A stretch of 64,000 nucleotides of DNA, taken from Gnomoniopsis sp. IMI 355080. Lineage: Eukaryota; Ascomycota; Sordariomycetes; Diaporthales; Gnomoniaceae. The translations under genes were made by a program, and so were the position numbers. The stretch lies in NCBI GenBank assembly GCA_027946555.1, contig JAPEVC010000146.1:1-64000 (forward strand), read 5' to 3'. Shown here piece by piece: positions 8,806 through 19,627 of the stretch. The notes under the pieces were generated by a model. It did no database searches, had not been told where the DNA came from, and was given only the letters and a program-made list of their open reading frames with translations. Numbering within the stretch: the stretch's first letter is position 1; each line of letters begins with the position of its first letter.

Positions 8806-10846
8806 GAGTTGTTGCAACGAGAAAGTTTGGACGATTGATTTGATGATCCACTCGTCAATACATTTGGGTGGCCAACCGGCTGCCACTGCGAACAATCCAT
8901 TGATGGTTCAACTGCAAAGAATTGCCGTCATACCTGGAGGCAACGGATCCGCGACAGCTTGTCACCACGCGAGGGTCTATAACTACAAGCCACTACAACA
9001 GCTTGTCGATTTCCCCCTCCAGTCCGAGGTCTTGCGGCGGCGGGGGCGGTCTAAAAGGGACACGCTCAAGTCTAATCGAGGTTGGGGAGGTTACAGTAAA
9101 AGGAGAATGGACCCACGAATTGGCTTTGCTGTTCACAGCTGTTGCCAAATGTGTAGATGGAACCTTGGAATGGATTCCTTGAAAAGAGGAGACGATAGTC
9201 TTTGCAAGTCGTGTGGAAGTTAGCAGTACATATGATCTGGTTCAGCCATTCGATATCATGGATACGACCGGCAGAAACGACTCAGGAATTACAAGTGTCT
9301 ACTGTACACCTGCACACAGTAATATTCAATCGATTTCTAGAAGTGATCGTCTATTACACGGACATTTATAGCATAGTCCTTAGTGCCACAAGTGATTTTG
9401 CCAGTAATACCGGTCCAGTCTCAGGTAGTGTCATGGCGCAGGAACCAAGTTGCCTCCTTTGGCAGCCCATGAATTGATTTTAACAACTAGCAGCATCGAA
9501 AAGATACTTAGCTTTAAACCTTCTCCCTCGTGCAGACAGTCTGCCCACCTTACAAAGCAACCTGTCTCCTTCTGTCCCTCTCTCTCCCTCTCTCTCTCTC
9601 TCTCCTTCTCTCTCCTTCTCTCTCTCCTTCTCTCTCTCCTTCTCTCTCTCCTTCTCTCTCTCCTTCTCTCTCTCCTTCTCTCTCTCTCCACCCTCCTCCG
9701 CACGCACATGAACAAGCAGCACTCAAATCTGCGACCCCTTAATCCTGCTGCTTGTTATATCCCCGATTTTCGTCGGACTTATATCTGTCTATAGGTAAAT
9801 GAGAATGACAACACCCAGCCAATATCATCAAATTTCTGTTGAGGCTTGTGGAAGGTTTCCGTCAATCCCGCCCATATTAGCCATTGTTCGAATATAAAAA
9901 TAACGAGGAGTCCCTCTTATCGGCGAATGTAGTGGACTCGATGTTTCAGTCCGATCCTACATTCTACCAATATGACCCCTGTGGAATCGTAAATGTGTAA
10001 GTCCAAGGCCGGTAATAGACCAGTTGGAGGCCCGCAACAGTCAGCAAAAGAATCGGGTCGACAATACATCAAGGATTTCCTCAGACTCTGGGTATTTGAA
10101 TGGCGGCATAGCGTTTAGATACCATGTCCAGATACAATTAGCTAGAGTTTTGTAAACGTCCCATTGATTTCAGCGTCCACAAACAATCGGTCTGCCTCCC
10201 GAATTGAGTGGCAAGTGATGTCCATTGGATAACCACTTGTTTTGTGACCGTACATGGATCTATAGTTGCCTGACACTACAGCCGATAAGTAGATATGAAT
10301 TCAGATACTAACCAGTCGTCCCCTGGTCGAATCAGTACTCCTTGGGAATCTAACTACGTAGGACGGTATAAACTAGAGATGTTCTTTACCGAAATGTCTA
10401 TTCGTAAAGCGGGGAGGGGCGTTCTAGGCAAAGACTCGCCACCTCTTATGGCGCAAAAACCAAAGTCACAGTCATTTTATTCCTCGGTTTAGATCAGAAG
10501 GTTTACCCAAATTTCCCTCTCAGGCACTGAGAATATCCGACATGGAAGAGCTGGATCCGAGCGTACATGTCAAGGCAGGAGATACTTGGGTACTTCGGCG
10601 GTCGCCGCAGGGATTATTAGTGGCGCTTAGGCACCTGTATGTACCTTGTAGCGCCCCAGTCCCTGATCCCGGACAATCGACCTCGTCACTTTTTGTACGG
10701 CAGGTACAAGCCCACGACTTCATGTTTGTTTCTTTCCACGCAGCCTCTCCTCAACCTCACCTTGTATCATCCGGAGCCTTCCAGTGCACAGATTCTGTGA
10801 GGCTCAGAGTCATCCGTGTATAGCTGTTGGACCATCGCGACGAAGC
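8806..10846. other. Intergenic, 2 kb, with a CT microsatellite
   Basis: No gene supported. The most striking content is the pyrimidine repeat at 9576-9688. Long ORFs over that repeat on both strands are by-products of its composition. The rest is moderately AT-rich and unremarkable. Confidence 0.55.
9576..9688. repeat. CT-rich micro/minisatellite, unit about CTCCTTCTCTCT
   Basis: Over 110 nt of pure pyrimidine made of CT dinucleotides with regularly spaced CCTT interruptions. The repeating unit is 10-12 nt. Such tracts can adopt triplex (H-DNA) structure and vary in length between isolates. It is not inside a recognised gene. Confidence 0.9.
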
Positions 10847-12690
10847 ATGCCACCCAACTACGCCGGCGCATTGCCGGCGCAGCAAAATGGGAATGGCAAC
10901 ACCAACAACAATCAGCCAGCGCATTTGACGCCCACCGCGATGGGCAGATGGTCCGTCTCGTCCAAACAGCTGCCGCCTGTCGACCAGGTCAAGGCACTGC
11001 ATATCTATGACTTCGACAACACTCGTGAGAACATGACCTATGCCCAAGGTACCTTCAGAGCTTGTGGTACTGACTACTCTGTCCACCGCTCACAGTTTTC
11101 AAAACCCCTCTCCCTAACCAGAAGCTCTGGAATGGCTCGACGATTGGCTGCCTCTCGAATCAGACCTACTTTGCCAACGGCGGCTGGTGGCACGACTCGC
11201 GCATCCTCGAAGCAACCGGCGAAGGTATCGAGAAGGAAGAGCAACGTGCATGGGATGGTTGGTGGAACGAGACAGTGGTACAACTGGTCCAGCTCAGCCT
11301 CAAAGACAACGACGTTCTCTGTGTCCTCCTGACTGGGCGCTCAGAAAGTGGCTTTGGAGAGCTTGTCAAGAGGATCGCAGCTTCGCGCGATTTGGACTTT
11401 GACATGGTGTCATTGAAACCGGCAGTTGGACCTAATGGCGAACGCTTCAATTCCACCATGCACTTCAAGCAAATGTTCTTGAGTCGATTGATGGAGACTT
11501 ACAAGGAGGCTGAAGAGATCCGCATATACGAGGACCGACCAAAGCACGTCAAGGGGTTTCGGGATTTCGGGGTTGACTTCAACAAGAAGCAGCATGGGCC
11601 CCAAGCAACGAGGAATCCCATCAGCTTCGACGTGATTCACGTCGCGGATTTATCGACAACCCTGGATCCTGTGGTGGAGATTTCCGAGATTCAGAAGATG
11701 GTGTTTGACCACAACCAGGCCGTGGACAACAAGACCAACGGCTTCCGTGGGGAGAGACTAGAGATCAAAAAGACTGTCTTCTTTACAGGCTACATGATCG
11801 ACGCAGCAGACACCAAACGCCTGCTGACGCTCGCCTCAATACCACCTGGCATACCCGAAGCAGACCTCAAGTATCATGCTAATAACATTATGATCTGCCC
11901 CCGGCCGTGCCCTCCCTCGATCCTCGAAAAAGTGGGCGGTATGAACGCCAAGATGAAGTGGAAGGTCACAGGCGTCGCTTGTCTCGACAAAAGTATCTGG
12001 GCCGCTTGCCTCAAGCCTGTTCCTGATGGCGCCCGCTTTCACACCGACAACCCTAGTCCGCTCGTCGTGTTGGCACTCAGGAAAGGCGCCAAACCCATCG
12101 ACGCAAACAAGATCAAGAACTGGCAGAATGTCTCACCCGACCAGGCCTTCGAGTTTGAGACCACCGTCGGCGAAAAGGTCCTCCTGCGAATCGAGCCGGA
12201 GCACCCCGGCGAGAATGCCTATGAGAGCTTATTCCCCTCCAAGGGTACGGCGAAGAGGAAGCACGACGACTCGCCAGGAGGCAGATATGCTGAGCGTGGT
12301 AATAATCGCGGTGGCTTCAATGGTCAGCGCGGAGCGAACAACAACGGCAACTTTGGCAGCCGAGGAGGTCGTGGGGGAGCCGGCAATAACAACAGCAACA
12401 ACAACTTCCGTGGTGGCGGTGGCGGATTTCGCGGCGGTGCCAAGGGTGGCAATCGTGGCGGGCAACGTGGCGGACAGCGGGGTGGTCGTGGACGAGGCGG
12501 TGGTGCGCGTCACTACCACTCTCTGGACGACGTCGGCACACGCGACTTTAGCGGCGGCGCATCGTCCGCTATGTACGATGATGGGCCAAGTAATGCGCAG
12601 TGGGCCAGTTCATCATTCAACTCGAATCGTTCTGGCCAGGGTGGAGGTGCCAATGGCGGGGCAACTGGCGGCATGGAGCAGTACTACTAG
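10847..12690 (+). CDS. Swiss Army Knife RNA repair-like protein (HAD_SAK domain) with RGG tail
   Basis: Exons 10847..11024 and 11096..12690 give 590 aa. After a Gln/Asn-rich N-terminus, LHIYDFDNTLFKTPLPN (about 51-67) supplies the HAD-type DxD motif (D55, D57). The intron falls within this motif, after DFDNT plus one base. VLCVLLTGRSESGF and IYEDRPKHVKGF match later HAD motifs. The central region to about residue 440 is the SAK family core. The C-terminus is strongly RGG/GGN-rich (GQRGGQRGGRGRGGG), typical of RNA-binding proteins. The family is thought to take part in RNA end processing or repair, on comparative rather than direct evidence. The reading frame stays open for 75 codons past the TAG (see the next entry). 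Confidence 0.88.
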
Positions 12691-12918
12691 ACGAAGAATA
12701 CTCATGTCGTACAGAGACCATTCGCGGCAGCTCACTCTGTCATGGGTGGGCCTCAGCAGACGCCACAGACACAGCAGACGTCTATCTTGGACTCGGCTAC
12801 TCCAAGGCCTCCTCAGGGCGTAGGTCCGGCCTCGCTGGCATCAATGAAAACGCCGAAGCCGTCGAGTCTACCCCGGAAACCATCGACTCTACCCCCGAAG
12901 CCAGCTATTGTACCTTAG
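12691..12918 (+). other. In-frame Pro/Gln-rich extension after the SAK-protein stop codon
   Basis: After ...EQYY-TAG the same frame continues for 75 sense codons to the TAG at 12916. It encodes Pro/Gln/Ser-rich sequence such as GGPQQTPQTQQTSILD and LPRKPSTLPPKPAIVP. The composition looks like protein rather than random UTR. Explanations are stop-codon readthrough, a recent CAG-to-TAG change, or chance openness of GC-rich DNA, since other frames are also open here. Confidence 0.4.
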
Positions 12919-14714
12919 GATCCGAGCTTAACCTCGCGCCCATGGGCCGGGTGAAATCCAGCAGATTCAGCATACGCACGACACCGACTCGAATCTAGCA
13001 TGTGACGCGCCGTCGGCGTTCCGTCTATTGCGGGTGTAGGTAAACTATCAGGATGAGGGGGTGCAGCAATGGGCAAGGGATGCGCAAACTAGACTTCACT
13101 TTACCAAAGCGCACCTGGACGTATCCAGCGGTCCTTGCGGATCCACCGCTGCCACTGCTGACGCGAATTCGGGAGATCTGAGCCCTACGAAGAAGGTAAA
13201 TGTCACAGTTATAAGGGCTGGCCGACATTTTGTCGCGGCGGTTAGAATCTCTTTGCGTGCTTCACTGTTCAGCGTCAGGGGCCGGAGCAGCGCGGAGGAG
13301 TCGTTAGATGTGGGCATAGCTTCTACCCGGGGCGATACACAGAAGTTCACCAAGGACGAGAAAAATGTTCCGAAGTAGAAGGAATTGTCTCGACTTGTCA
13401 TTGAGTACACGATGTTGAAGGAGGTATTCATATTCGGTTTGCATTGCAGCTCTTCAGTGTTGAAGTGACAAGTCAGTCGACAAGAAGTATTAGTAGGACC
13501 ATCACCCTCTCTGGTTGCGAGGAAGCATCACTAAACTTGCTCGATCAAGAAAGATGATGAGAGTTGAAGATGGGCTTGCTAGTACTTAGGTTACTTTCAA
13601 CTAGACCGTGCCATGAGCAAAAGCTCAACCGAGATTACGGGCAGTTCACAAAACCAAGCACGCAATTAACCTTTGATTTGTTGTCTTGAGTTGCAGGGAG
13701 GCAAGTATGTCCGGAACATTGTTCTGCGTGGTCGAGTACCTAGGTAGGTACCCCGTGTGTTTATTCTGTGCTCATCTACGCTATGCTTTAGGTTCTTAAA
13801 TGACAAAACGGAGACTTCCTTCAATCCAGCGTCCATTGATTAAGCGGCCCAAGATGCCCAAATATGAGCAAAGACCTTTTCCGGCATATTCCGTAATTTA
13901 TTTTATTTGCAGTCTCCCAAACTTCCTCCTGCCACCGGGCCTAACCTTTCCCCCAAAGTCAGAAGCGACTTTGCATCCCGAAGCCTCAGATCCATTCAAA
14001 CGCGTTTGCGGTCAGTTGTAAGATTAAAAGAGCACAACATTATATCACACCTTTCACGTCTACTTTGATTTGCTCAAAGAACTTAGCCTGAGCTTTTGGT
14101 TCCAATACTATGTAAGTGCCTTGGCCTAGTCATCTCTCTGTTTCGAAAAATAGTCAGCCATTGAGTGTCGATCAACTCCGGCCGAGCCGTATGCGCAGCT
14201 TAGCTGGAAATTCCGGCGAGCACGAAATAAGACTCGAGAAAGTCAAATGGCTTGAATCATTCACGGTATAGTGGCACTGGTGACCACTGACTGCAGCGCG
14301 CATCTCCTCATCACTTGCTTCACTGTTCAGCTGACCAGAAATTGATGTAATAATGTTGAACGAAATTTTAAGCTTTTAACAATTTGCCAAGTACGTAATT
14401 CTAGAACCTTGACTTTGCTTTCGATGGCTGTCGTCGTGCGAAGACGCGAGTAATAGTTTTGTGTCAATTCTCACTTGGGCTCATTTGGCGATACCAAGAC
14501 ATTCCAAAGCGGGTACTCATCAAATGCTTACTCGAGCTATAATATATTGTCACAGTGTCATGCTCTACCTATATGCATTTACAATGACTGTTATGATTTA
14601 ATGTATATGAGTTGGAGTGGTCCCTCGATCCAGCTTTTGAATACATTCAACTGCACCATTCTTTTGATTTAGTCTCATTAGTCTTCCACACTCATTAAAT
14701 TTCATCTAGTCAAG
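12919..14714. other. Intergenic, 1.8 kb
   Basis: No gene supported. It contains one copy of the dispersed palindrome TACCTAGGTA (13737-13746) and becomes AT-rich towards 14 kb, before the LRR gene promoter. Confidence 0.55.
13737..13746. repeat. Dispersed palindrome TACCTAGGTA, copy 1
   Basis: Perfect 10-nt palindrome in a spacer. It is followed by a further GGTACC, extending the symmetry. Confidence 0.9.
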
Positions 14715-15779
14715 ATGCCTTCATTCCTCACTACTTCCCTCATTGTAGCGGCCGCCGTTAGCCAGCCTGTACTAGGCAGTGGTAGGCCATTCGATCCTGT
14801 CGACAATAATTTCGCTGCCCGTGACCTGATCAGCGATGCCGACGCTCTCAAGGATTTGAAGAGCAAAGTAACCCAGGATCCCAATGGCGTACTCACCAAC
14901 TGGGGCTCATCGGAGGACGTCTGCACTTGGGCCGCTGACATTATTGTCTGCGCTGAGAACCCCTTCAACGGTGACAAGCTTGCCCTGGCCGGACTCAACT
15001 TGAACGGGGCGGAATTGGACGGCGATGATCTCAGCCTTGACTTCCTGACTGCGCTCAAGGACTTGACATTTCTCCGTGAGTATTCGTCATCTTGTTCAAC
15101 ATCGTAGCATACCTGCTGCTAACATAAACCAGACGCCAACACCAACAACTTCAAAGGCACCCTACCCAGCGACCTGTCCGGAATTCCCTACCTCTACGAG
15201 CTAGACGTCAGCAACAACCAGCTTTCCGGCCCTTTCCCCGAAGGAGCTCTGACCGCCGTCAATCTGACCTTGCTTGACCTCCGCTACAACAACTTCGAGG
15301 GTCCAGTCCCTGCCGAAGTCTTCGACCTGGACCTGGACGTGCTCTTCCTCAACGACAACCAGTTTGACGGCGAGGTTCCCACCAATCTCGGCAATACCCC
15401 CGCCTTGTATGTGACGCTCGCCAATAATGCCTTCACCGGGTCAATTCCTACGAGTGTTGGCGAGGCCGCCAACCTCCAGGAGATCTTGCTGGGCGGTAAC
15501 CAGTTCAGTGGATTCTTGCCGGAGGTGTGGACGGGCCCAAAGAACCTGACGCTCGTTGATGTGACGGGTAACCAGCTGATTGGTGGTATTCCGGAAGCTT
15601 TGTGCCAGGTCGAGACGTTGGAGTTGCTCAATGTCACTGGCAACTACTTCACCCAGCCTCTGGGAACAGCCTGTGCGAAGCTGCTGAAGCAAGGGGTCCT
15701 GGATATTGCGGATAACTGCATTACTGGACTGGAAAACCAGAAGTCGGTTGAGGCGTGCGCAGTCATTATGAGCCAGTAG
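14715..15779 (+). CDS. Secreted leucine-rich-repeat protein with plant-type LRRs
   Basis: Exons 14715..15075 and 15133..15779 give 335 aa. Residues 1-21 (MPSFLTTSLIVAAAVSQPVLG) form a signal peptide. DALKDLKSKVTQDPNGVLTN with W and DVC just after resembles the N-terminal cap of plant LRR proteins (LxxFKxxxxDPxxxLxxW). About eight repeats of the plant-specific LxxLxLxxNxFxGxxP type follow, for example LYELDVSNNQLSGPFP, ALYVTLANNAFTGSIP and LTLVDVTGNQLIGGIP. A Cys-containing C-terminal cap comes after. There is no transmembrane segment or kinase, so the product is probably extracellular or in the cell wall, where it could bind glycan or protein ligands. Similar L-domain-like proteins occur in plant-associated fungi. 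The function here is unknown. Confidence 0.85.
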
Positions 15780-16305
15780 ATAGTATGCATATTATAAAGG
15801 CTCGACTATAGGTGCAGCAGTCTGTATCTGTTGCGTCTAAAGGACGCCTTAGAAGTGGGTCAATCATTCAAAAAAAATCATGTATAAGTCACGCGAGTCT
15901 TGGCAATGTCTAATGCATTTGGATCCTTACAATTTCAGATCTTTGAGGACTCCGTTATTATCGCCCATGCGAATTTCGGAAGGGATTGGAAGTAGCAATG
16001 TTTGATCGCGAGACACATTTCCCTTAGCTTTGGAGTGCTGTCAAAAGGAGCCCCTTACTCTTTCCTTCACTTGATTTACTCAAGTATTATAGCAGCAGGT
16101 GCGAATTACAAGCGAGGAATACCTTTCTGAGTTCTTGCTCGCGGAACATCACTCTGGACTCTTCCCGTTAACAACAACATAAACAATACTACTCTTCTAT
16201 CGATAGGTCTATTTGCCTTTGCCTGGTATTCCTCCATACCACCAAGAGCTGCCCAATTCTATCTCAGTTGCATTCTACCATAACTGCTCCTAGACCTTCT
16301 TCATC
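15780..16305. other. Intergenic
   Basis: Spacer between two same-strand genes for secreted proteins. An A run lies near 15872. No gene seen. Confidence 0.6.
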
Positions 16306-16953
16306 ATGCATTCCAGATTGCTCGTCAGCGCCGCCATGGCTGCCTCAGTCTTTGCCACACCTGGCCTCCAAACATCCGACTCCGTCCCGATCATCCCGGA
16401 CCATGCGCTCTTCCAACTCACGGGTAGACGAGCTGACAATAGTCTCGAATACTCTCCCATTACTGCTGGAGGTCGCACTCTTGTTGCGAATTACGCGGCA
16501 GACTTCATCAACGACACGTGTGACTCACCGGACACGCCAGGGTGGTACACGGCGACGCTCTTCCTCGACAACGGCACGCTCAACCTCTACACACCATCGA
16601 ACATCTCTCAGCGGTTCTACACGCATGAGCTATACGGCACTCCGCAGTTCGTTACCTTGCCGGACGAAGAAGACTTGGTACGTGACGAGGCTCTCCTCTC
16701 GCACGGATGGGAATTAGTTCCTACAGTAGAGGGATCAGAACTCGAGCTCATGTTCAAGGGCTTTGAAACCTTCGCATGTTCCAATATCAGCGTCAGCGAC
16801 GATACTTGGGACTACTATCCATTCTTCGTTGCCATGGACACAGGATCGGGTTCAGATTGGCCCGACATGGAGTACTGCCGGCTTTTCTCTGTATACGCAT
16901 CGGCGGTAGCGAATGAGCCTCACGCTTGCACATACTCCACGTCACCTCCATGA
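16306..16953 (+). CDS. Secreted protein of unknown function
   Basis: Single exon, 215 aa, from an ATG in good context (TCATCATGC). Residues 1-17 (MHSRLLVSAAMAASVFA) form a signal peptide ending before TPGLQ. The mature part has four Cys (NDTCDSP, FACSN, EYCRL, HACTY), which could form two disulphides, and several N-glycosylation sequons (NDTC, NGTL, NISQ, NISV). Aromatic-rich stretches (WDYYPFFVAM) suggest a beta-sheet fold. I do not recognise the family. It resembles the many small Cys-containing secreted proteins of ascomycetes, some of which are effectors. The neighbouring secreted LRR gene lies on the same strand. Confidence 0.8.
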   Translation: MHSRLLVSAAMAASVFATPGLQTSDSVPIIPDHALFQLTGRRADNSLEYSPITAGGRTLVANYAADFINDTCDSPDTPGWYTATLFLDNGTLNLYTPSNISQRFYTHELYGTPQFVTLPDEEDLVRDEALLSHGWELVPTVEGSELELMFKGFETFACSNISVSDDTWDYYPFFVAMDTGSGSDWPDMEYCRLFSVYASAVANEPHACTYSTSPP

Positions 16954-17395
16954 AGTTTGTTGCAATGGCAATGTCCCCCTTCCCGATTCTCCTTGTCTGG
17001 ACAGTTTCGTTGGTTATGATCTCGTTCTTGGTGGCTGAGGGCTTGCAGCGGAGTCGGCATCGACCTAGAATGGCAGACTAGACCCCTTATGCTACCTACT
17101 AATTCCTTTGAACGACAACGACGGAAAGCATTCAATGCTATTTATGCATCTTGGTGACTCGTGTCGGGATAGCAAAGTGAAGATATTGTCAAGGCCAAGA
17201 CGTGTTCGCACGCTGTTTCTAAAATTAGTATCGTTCGGATTTATTGTTATCGCGAGAAAAGCCTGTCCTTCGGAGAGAAACATCACAACAAATGCATGAT
17301 TGAACACTCAGGCTTCTCAATCAAGTCTGTTATCAAGATATACTCAAAACAGCTGTTGGTCTCTTAAGCAGATACTTCATTTCTGAATCCTCACC

Positions 17396-18013
17396 ATGCC
17401 CACCGATTTCGACAAGCAGTCCTACTGGCACGACCGTTTCACTACCGAGACCTCCTTCGAGTGGCTCGTACCCTCCTCAGTTTTCATGTCTATCCTCGAG
17501 CCACATTTAGCCAGTCTCTCGTCTTGTTCCAAGATCCTACACATTGGCTTTGGCACAAGTGATCTCCAAACGCACCTCCGCGCCCGCGGCTTCACCAACA
17601 TCCTCAACATTGACTTTGAGCCTCTCGCCATCAGGCACGGGCAAGAACTTGAGAAGCGCAAGTTTGGTGACGTAGTGATGCGGTATGAGATAGCGGACGC
17701 TACTACGGGACTTGGGGCGTTGGCGGTGCTGGGTGAAAAGTTTGATTTGGTGGTTGATAAGAGTACCGTTGATGCGGTTTCGTGTGGCGGAGAGGAAGGG
17801 TTGTTGAGAATGATGGAGGGTGTCAGGGGATTGCTGCTTGAGACTGGGGGATTGTGGGTATCATTGAGTTATAGTGGGAGTCGGTTTGCGTTGGAGGGAG
17901 TGGAGAGGAGCGGGATGGACGTGGAGGTTTTCGCTAGGATACCTACTGTGAAGAGACGGGAGACGGATCCGGATATTTATTATTGGTGTTATTTGTTGAG
18001 GCCGAGGGGTTAG
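17396..18013 (+). CDS. Class I SAM-dependent methyltransferase (EEF1A-KMT4/METTL-like)
   Basis: Single exon, 205 aa. The N-terminus (FDKQSYWHDRF ... SFEWL) is the pattern of the METTL13/EEF1AKMT4-type group, which includes protein lysine methyltransferases. Motif I is ILHIGFGTSDL (about 47-57). An acidic residue follows at the end of strand 2 (NIDFEPLAI), and KFDLVVDKSTVDAV fits motif IV. The protein is short but complete. The substrate cannot be read from sequence; lysine of an elongation factor is a reasonable guess from family only. No introns. Confidence 0.8.
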   Translation: MPTDFDKQSYWHDRFTTETSFEWLVPSSVFMSILEPHLASLSSCSKILHIGFGTSDLQTHLRARGFTNILNIDFEPLAIRHGQELEKRKFGDVVMRYEIADATTGLGALAVLGEKFDLVVDKSTVDAVSCGGEEGLLRMMEGVRGLLLETGGLWVSLSYSGSRFALEGVERSGMDVEVFARIPTVKRRETDPDIYYWCYLLRPRG

Positions 18014-18717
18014 AGAATAGAATGATGCCGCTTTTGAACGGTTTGAAGATCGTGCCAAGTACATAGGTTGATCATTAGATTAGATGGTGGACCACGATAT
18101 ATATACCTGTTGGTATTGACAGCCTTGTCATCGTTTGTACTGTATCTTCCGTGATGTTCGTATTGAATGCGGAGGAGTTGAGCTTCTGGGCCAGGCCTCC
18201 TGCTGTTGGACTCACATACGTCTGTGCTACGAAATATTCGAACAGCCACAAGATATGAGTGCAACGATGTGGGTGGCTTTTGCCCAGTTTCAAAAGATCA
18301 GCATGCTGTCTGTCTTCTATACGCAAGCCCCTATCGGGAACTTGATCGTAACTGTTCACGACACTCATTCTCGATGCACGCATTTCGAAGTTTCCTTCTG
18401 ACAACAGCTTAATCCATCACATTAGCTTACAGAATTCTGGCCCGGTATTCAATAGATTACCTCGAGAATTGCGCCACCTGTACCGACTTCGCGAATCCGC
18501 AAATAATACACTGCCTGCGGCCTTACTGCTACTCCACAACCGGCGCATCCAAAAGCTAATAACAAGTCCTTGAATCTTACCAGCTGAAAAGGAGGGGCCG
18601 TGGGCCCTAGACCTGCTGTGGTCAACCTGAACAAGCTCTTTCTTGTTCTACATCACTGACATCTTTCTCTTGCCCAATGCAAGGGAGCAGCTAGTGCCCT
18701 TAATCGAAAAGTGCCAG
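18014..18717. other. Convergent intergenic
   Basis: Lies between the 3' ends of the methyltransferase and SDR genes. Only short ORFs, none supported. A TATATATA run lies near 18099. Confidence 0.6.
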
Positions 18718-19627
18718 CTACAGGTCATAAACACCCCTTTTCAGGTGCACGATCCACTCAAACAGCCATGTTGGCAATAGCCACAACGCCAGGCTCACGG
18801 TGCCCGCCAGGCCACCGCGCCAGATCTTTCCACTGCGGCCACTAATCGCATCCCGCACTAGATTCCTCGCCGTGACTTCGGCCGGCTCATTGTTGAAATT
18901 TAGCTCGCCCCTGTTTTGAGTCGCAATCGTGCTGGCGATCTTGTTGTAAGGCGACCCTTCGGGCAGGTGAACGATGGCGGAATTGGCGTACATCTGGGTG
19001 CTGACCTGGCCCAGCATGACGGTCAACACACGAATGCCAAGGGGCTCTAGCTCGATGCGTAGTGACTCTGAGATCATTGTCTCTGCGGCCTTGGAGCTAT
19101 TGTAGGCTCCTAAATCGGTTGTTGCTGTCAGCCGGTTTGTGATTCAATCTGATGCTGGTTCTGGAAATACATCGACACAGCTTACCTTGCCACGCCACAT
19201 TCGCCGCGCCGACAATAGAACAAATGTTCATAATGGAGCCCTTGGATTCAAGAAGCAGCGGGGCGAATGCCTGAACCAGGCGAAGGGTGCCCCAAACGTT
19301 GACCTCGTATATCTCCTTTGCCTGATCGATAGGCATATGGAGCATGGGCATAGTGGCCCCAATCCCCGCATTGTTTACTAATATTTCAAGCTTGCCATCC
19401 GTCTTTTTCCTCACTGTCTCAAGGCAAGCGCCAATGGACTCCTGGGATGTGGTATCGAGTGGCAAGACGTCGACATTTGTCCCATGCTCGCCGGCGAGAG
19501 AGCCTGCTTTGGCGGGATTCCGCAAGGTCGCGAAGACATGGTAGCCCTGCTCCTGGAAGGCCTTCGCGAGGGCAGCACCCAGGCCGCCTTCGCTACAGCC
19601 GGTGATGAGGACTGTTTTGAGGGCCAT
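18718..19627 (-). CDS. Short-chain dehydrogenase, 1-acyldihydroxyacetone-phosphate reductase-like
   Basis: Exons complement(18718..19109, 19186..19627) give 277 aa, starting at MALKTVLITG. The cofactor motif is TGCSEGGLG (TGxxxGxG type), with NNAG (LVNNAGIG) after strand 4, a Ser in ICSIVGAA, and the catalytic YNSSK reconstituted exactly across the intron. A hydrophobic stretch near the C-terminus (GTVSLALWLLPTWLFEWIV) suits membrane association. This architecture matches Ayr1-type reductases of ER and lipid droplets, which reduce acyl-DHAP for phosphatidic acid and triacylglycerol synthesis. Substrates vary in this subgroup, so the reaction is inferred. An in-frame codon upstream at 19768 is an unlikely start because the SDR domain begins at 19627. 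Confidence 0.88.

Noticed and set aside
9431..9794. ORFs of Ser/Leu or Arg/Glu repeats on both strands
   Set aside because: Direct translation of the CT microsatellite.
12026..12823. 265-aa plus-strand ORF in another frame and antisense ORFs at 12229-12541
   Set aside because: Overlap the RGG-coding end of the SAK gene; composition artefacts.
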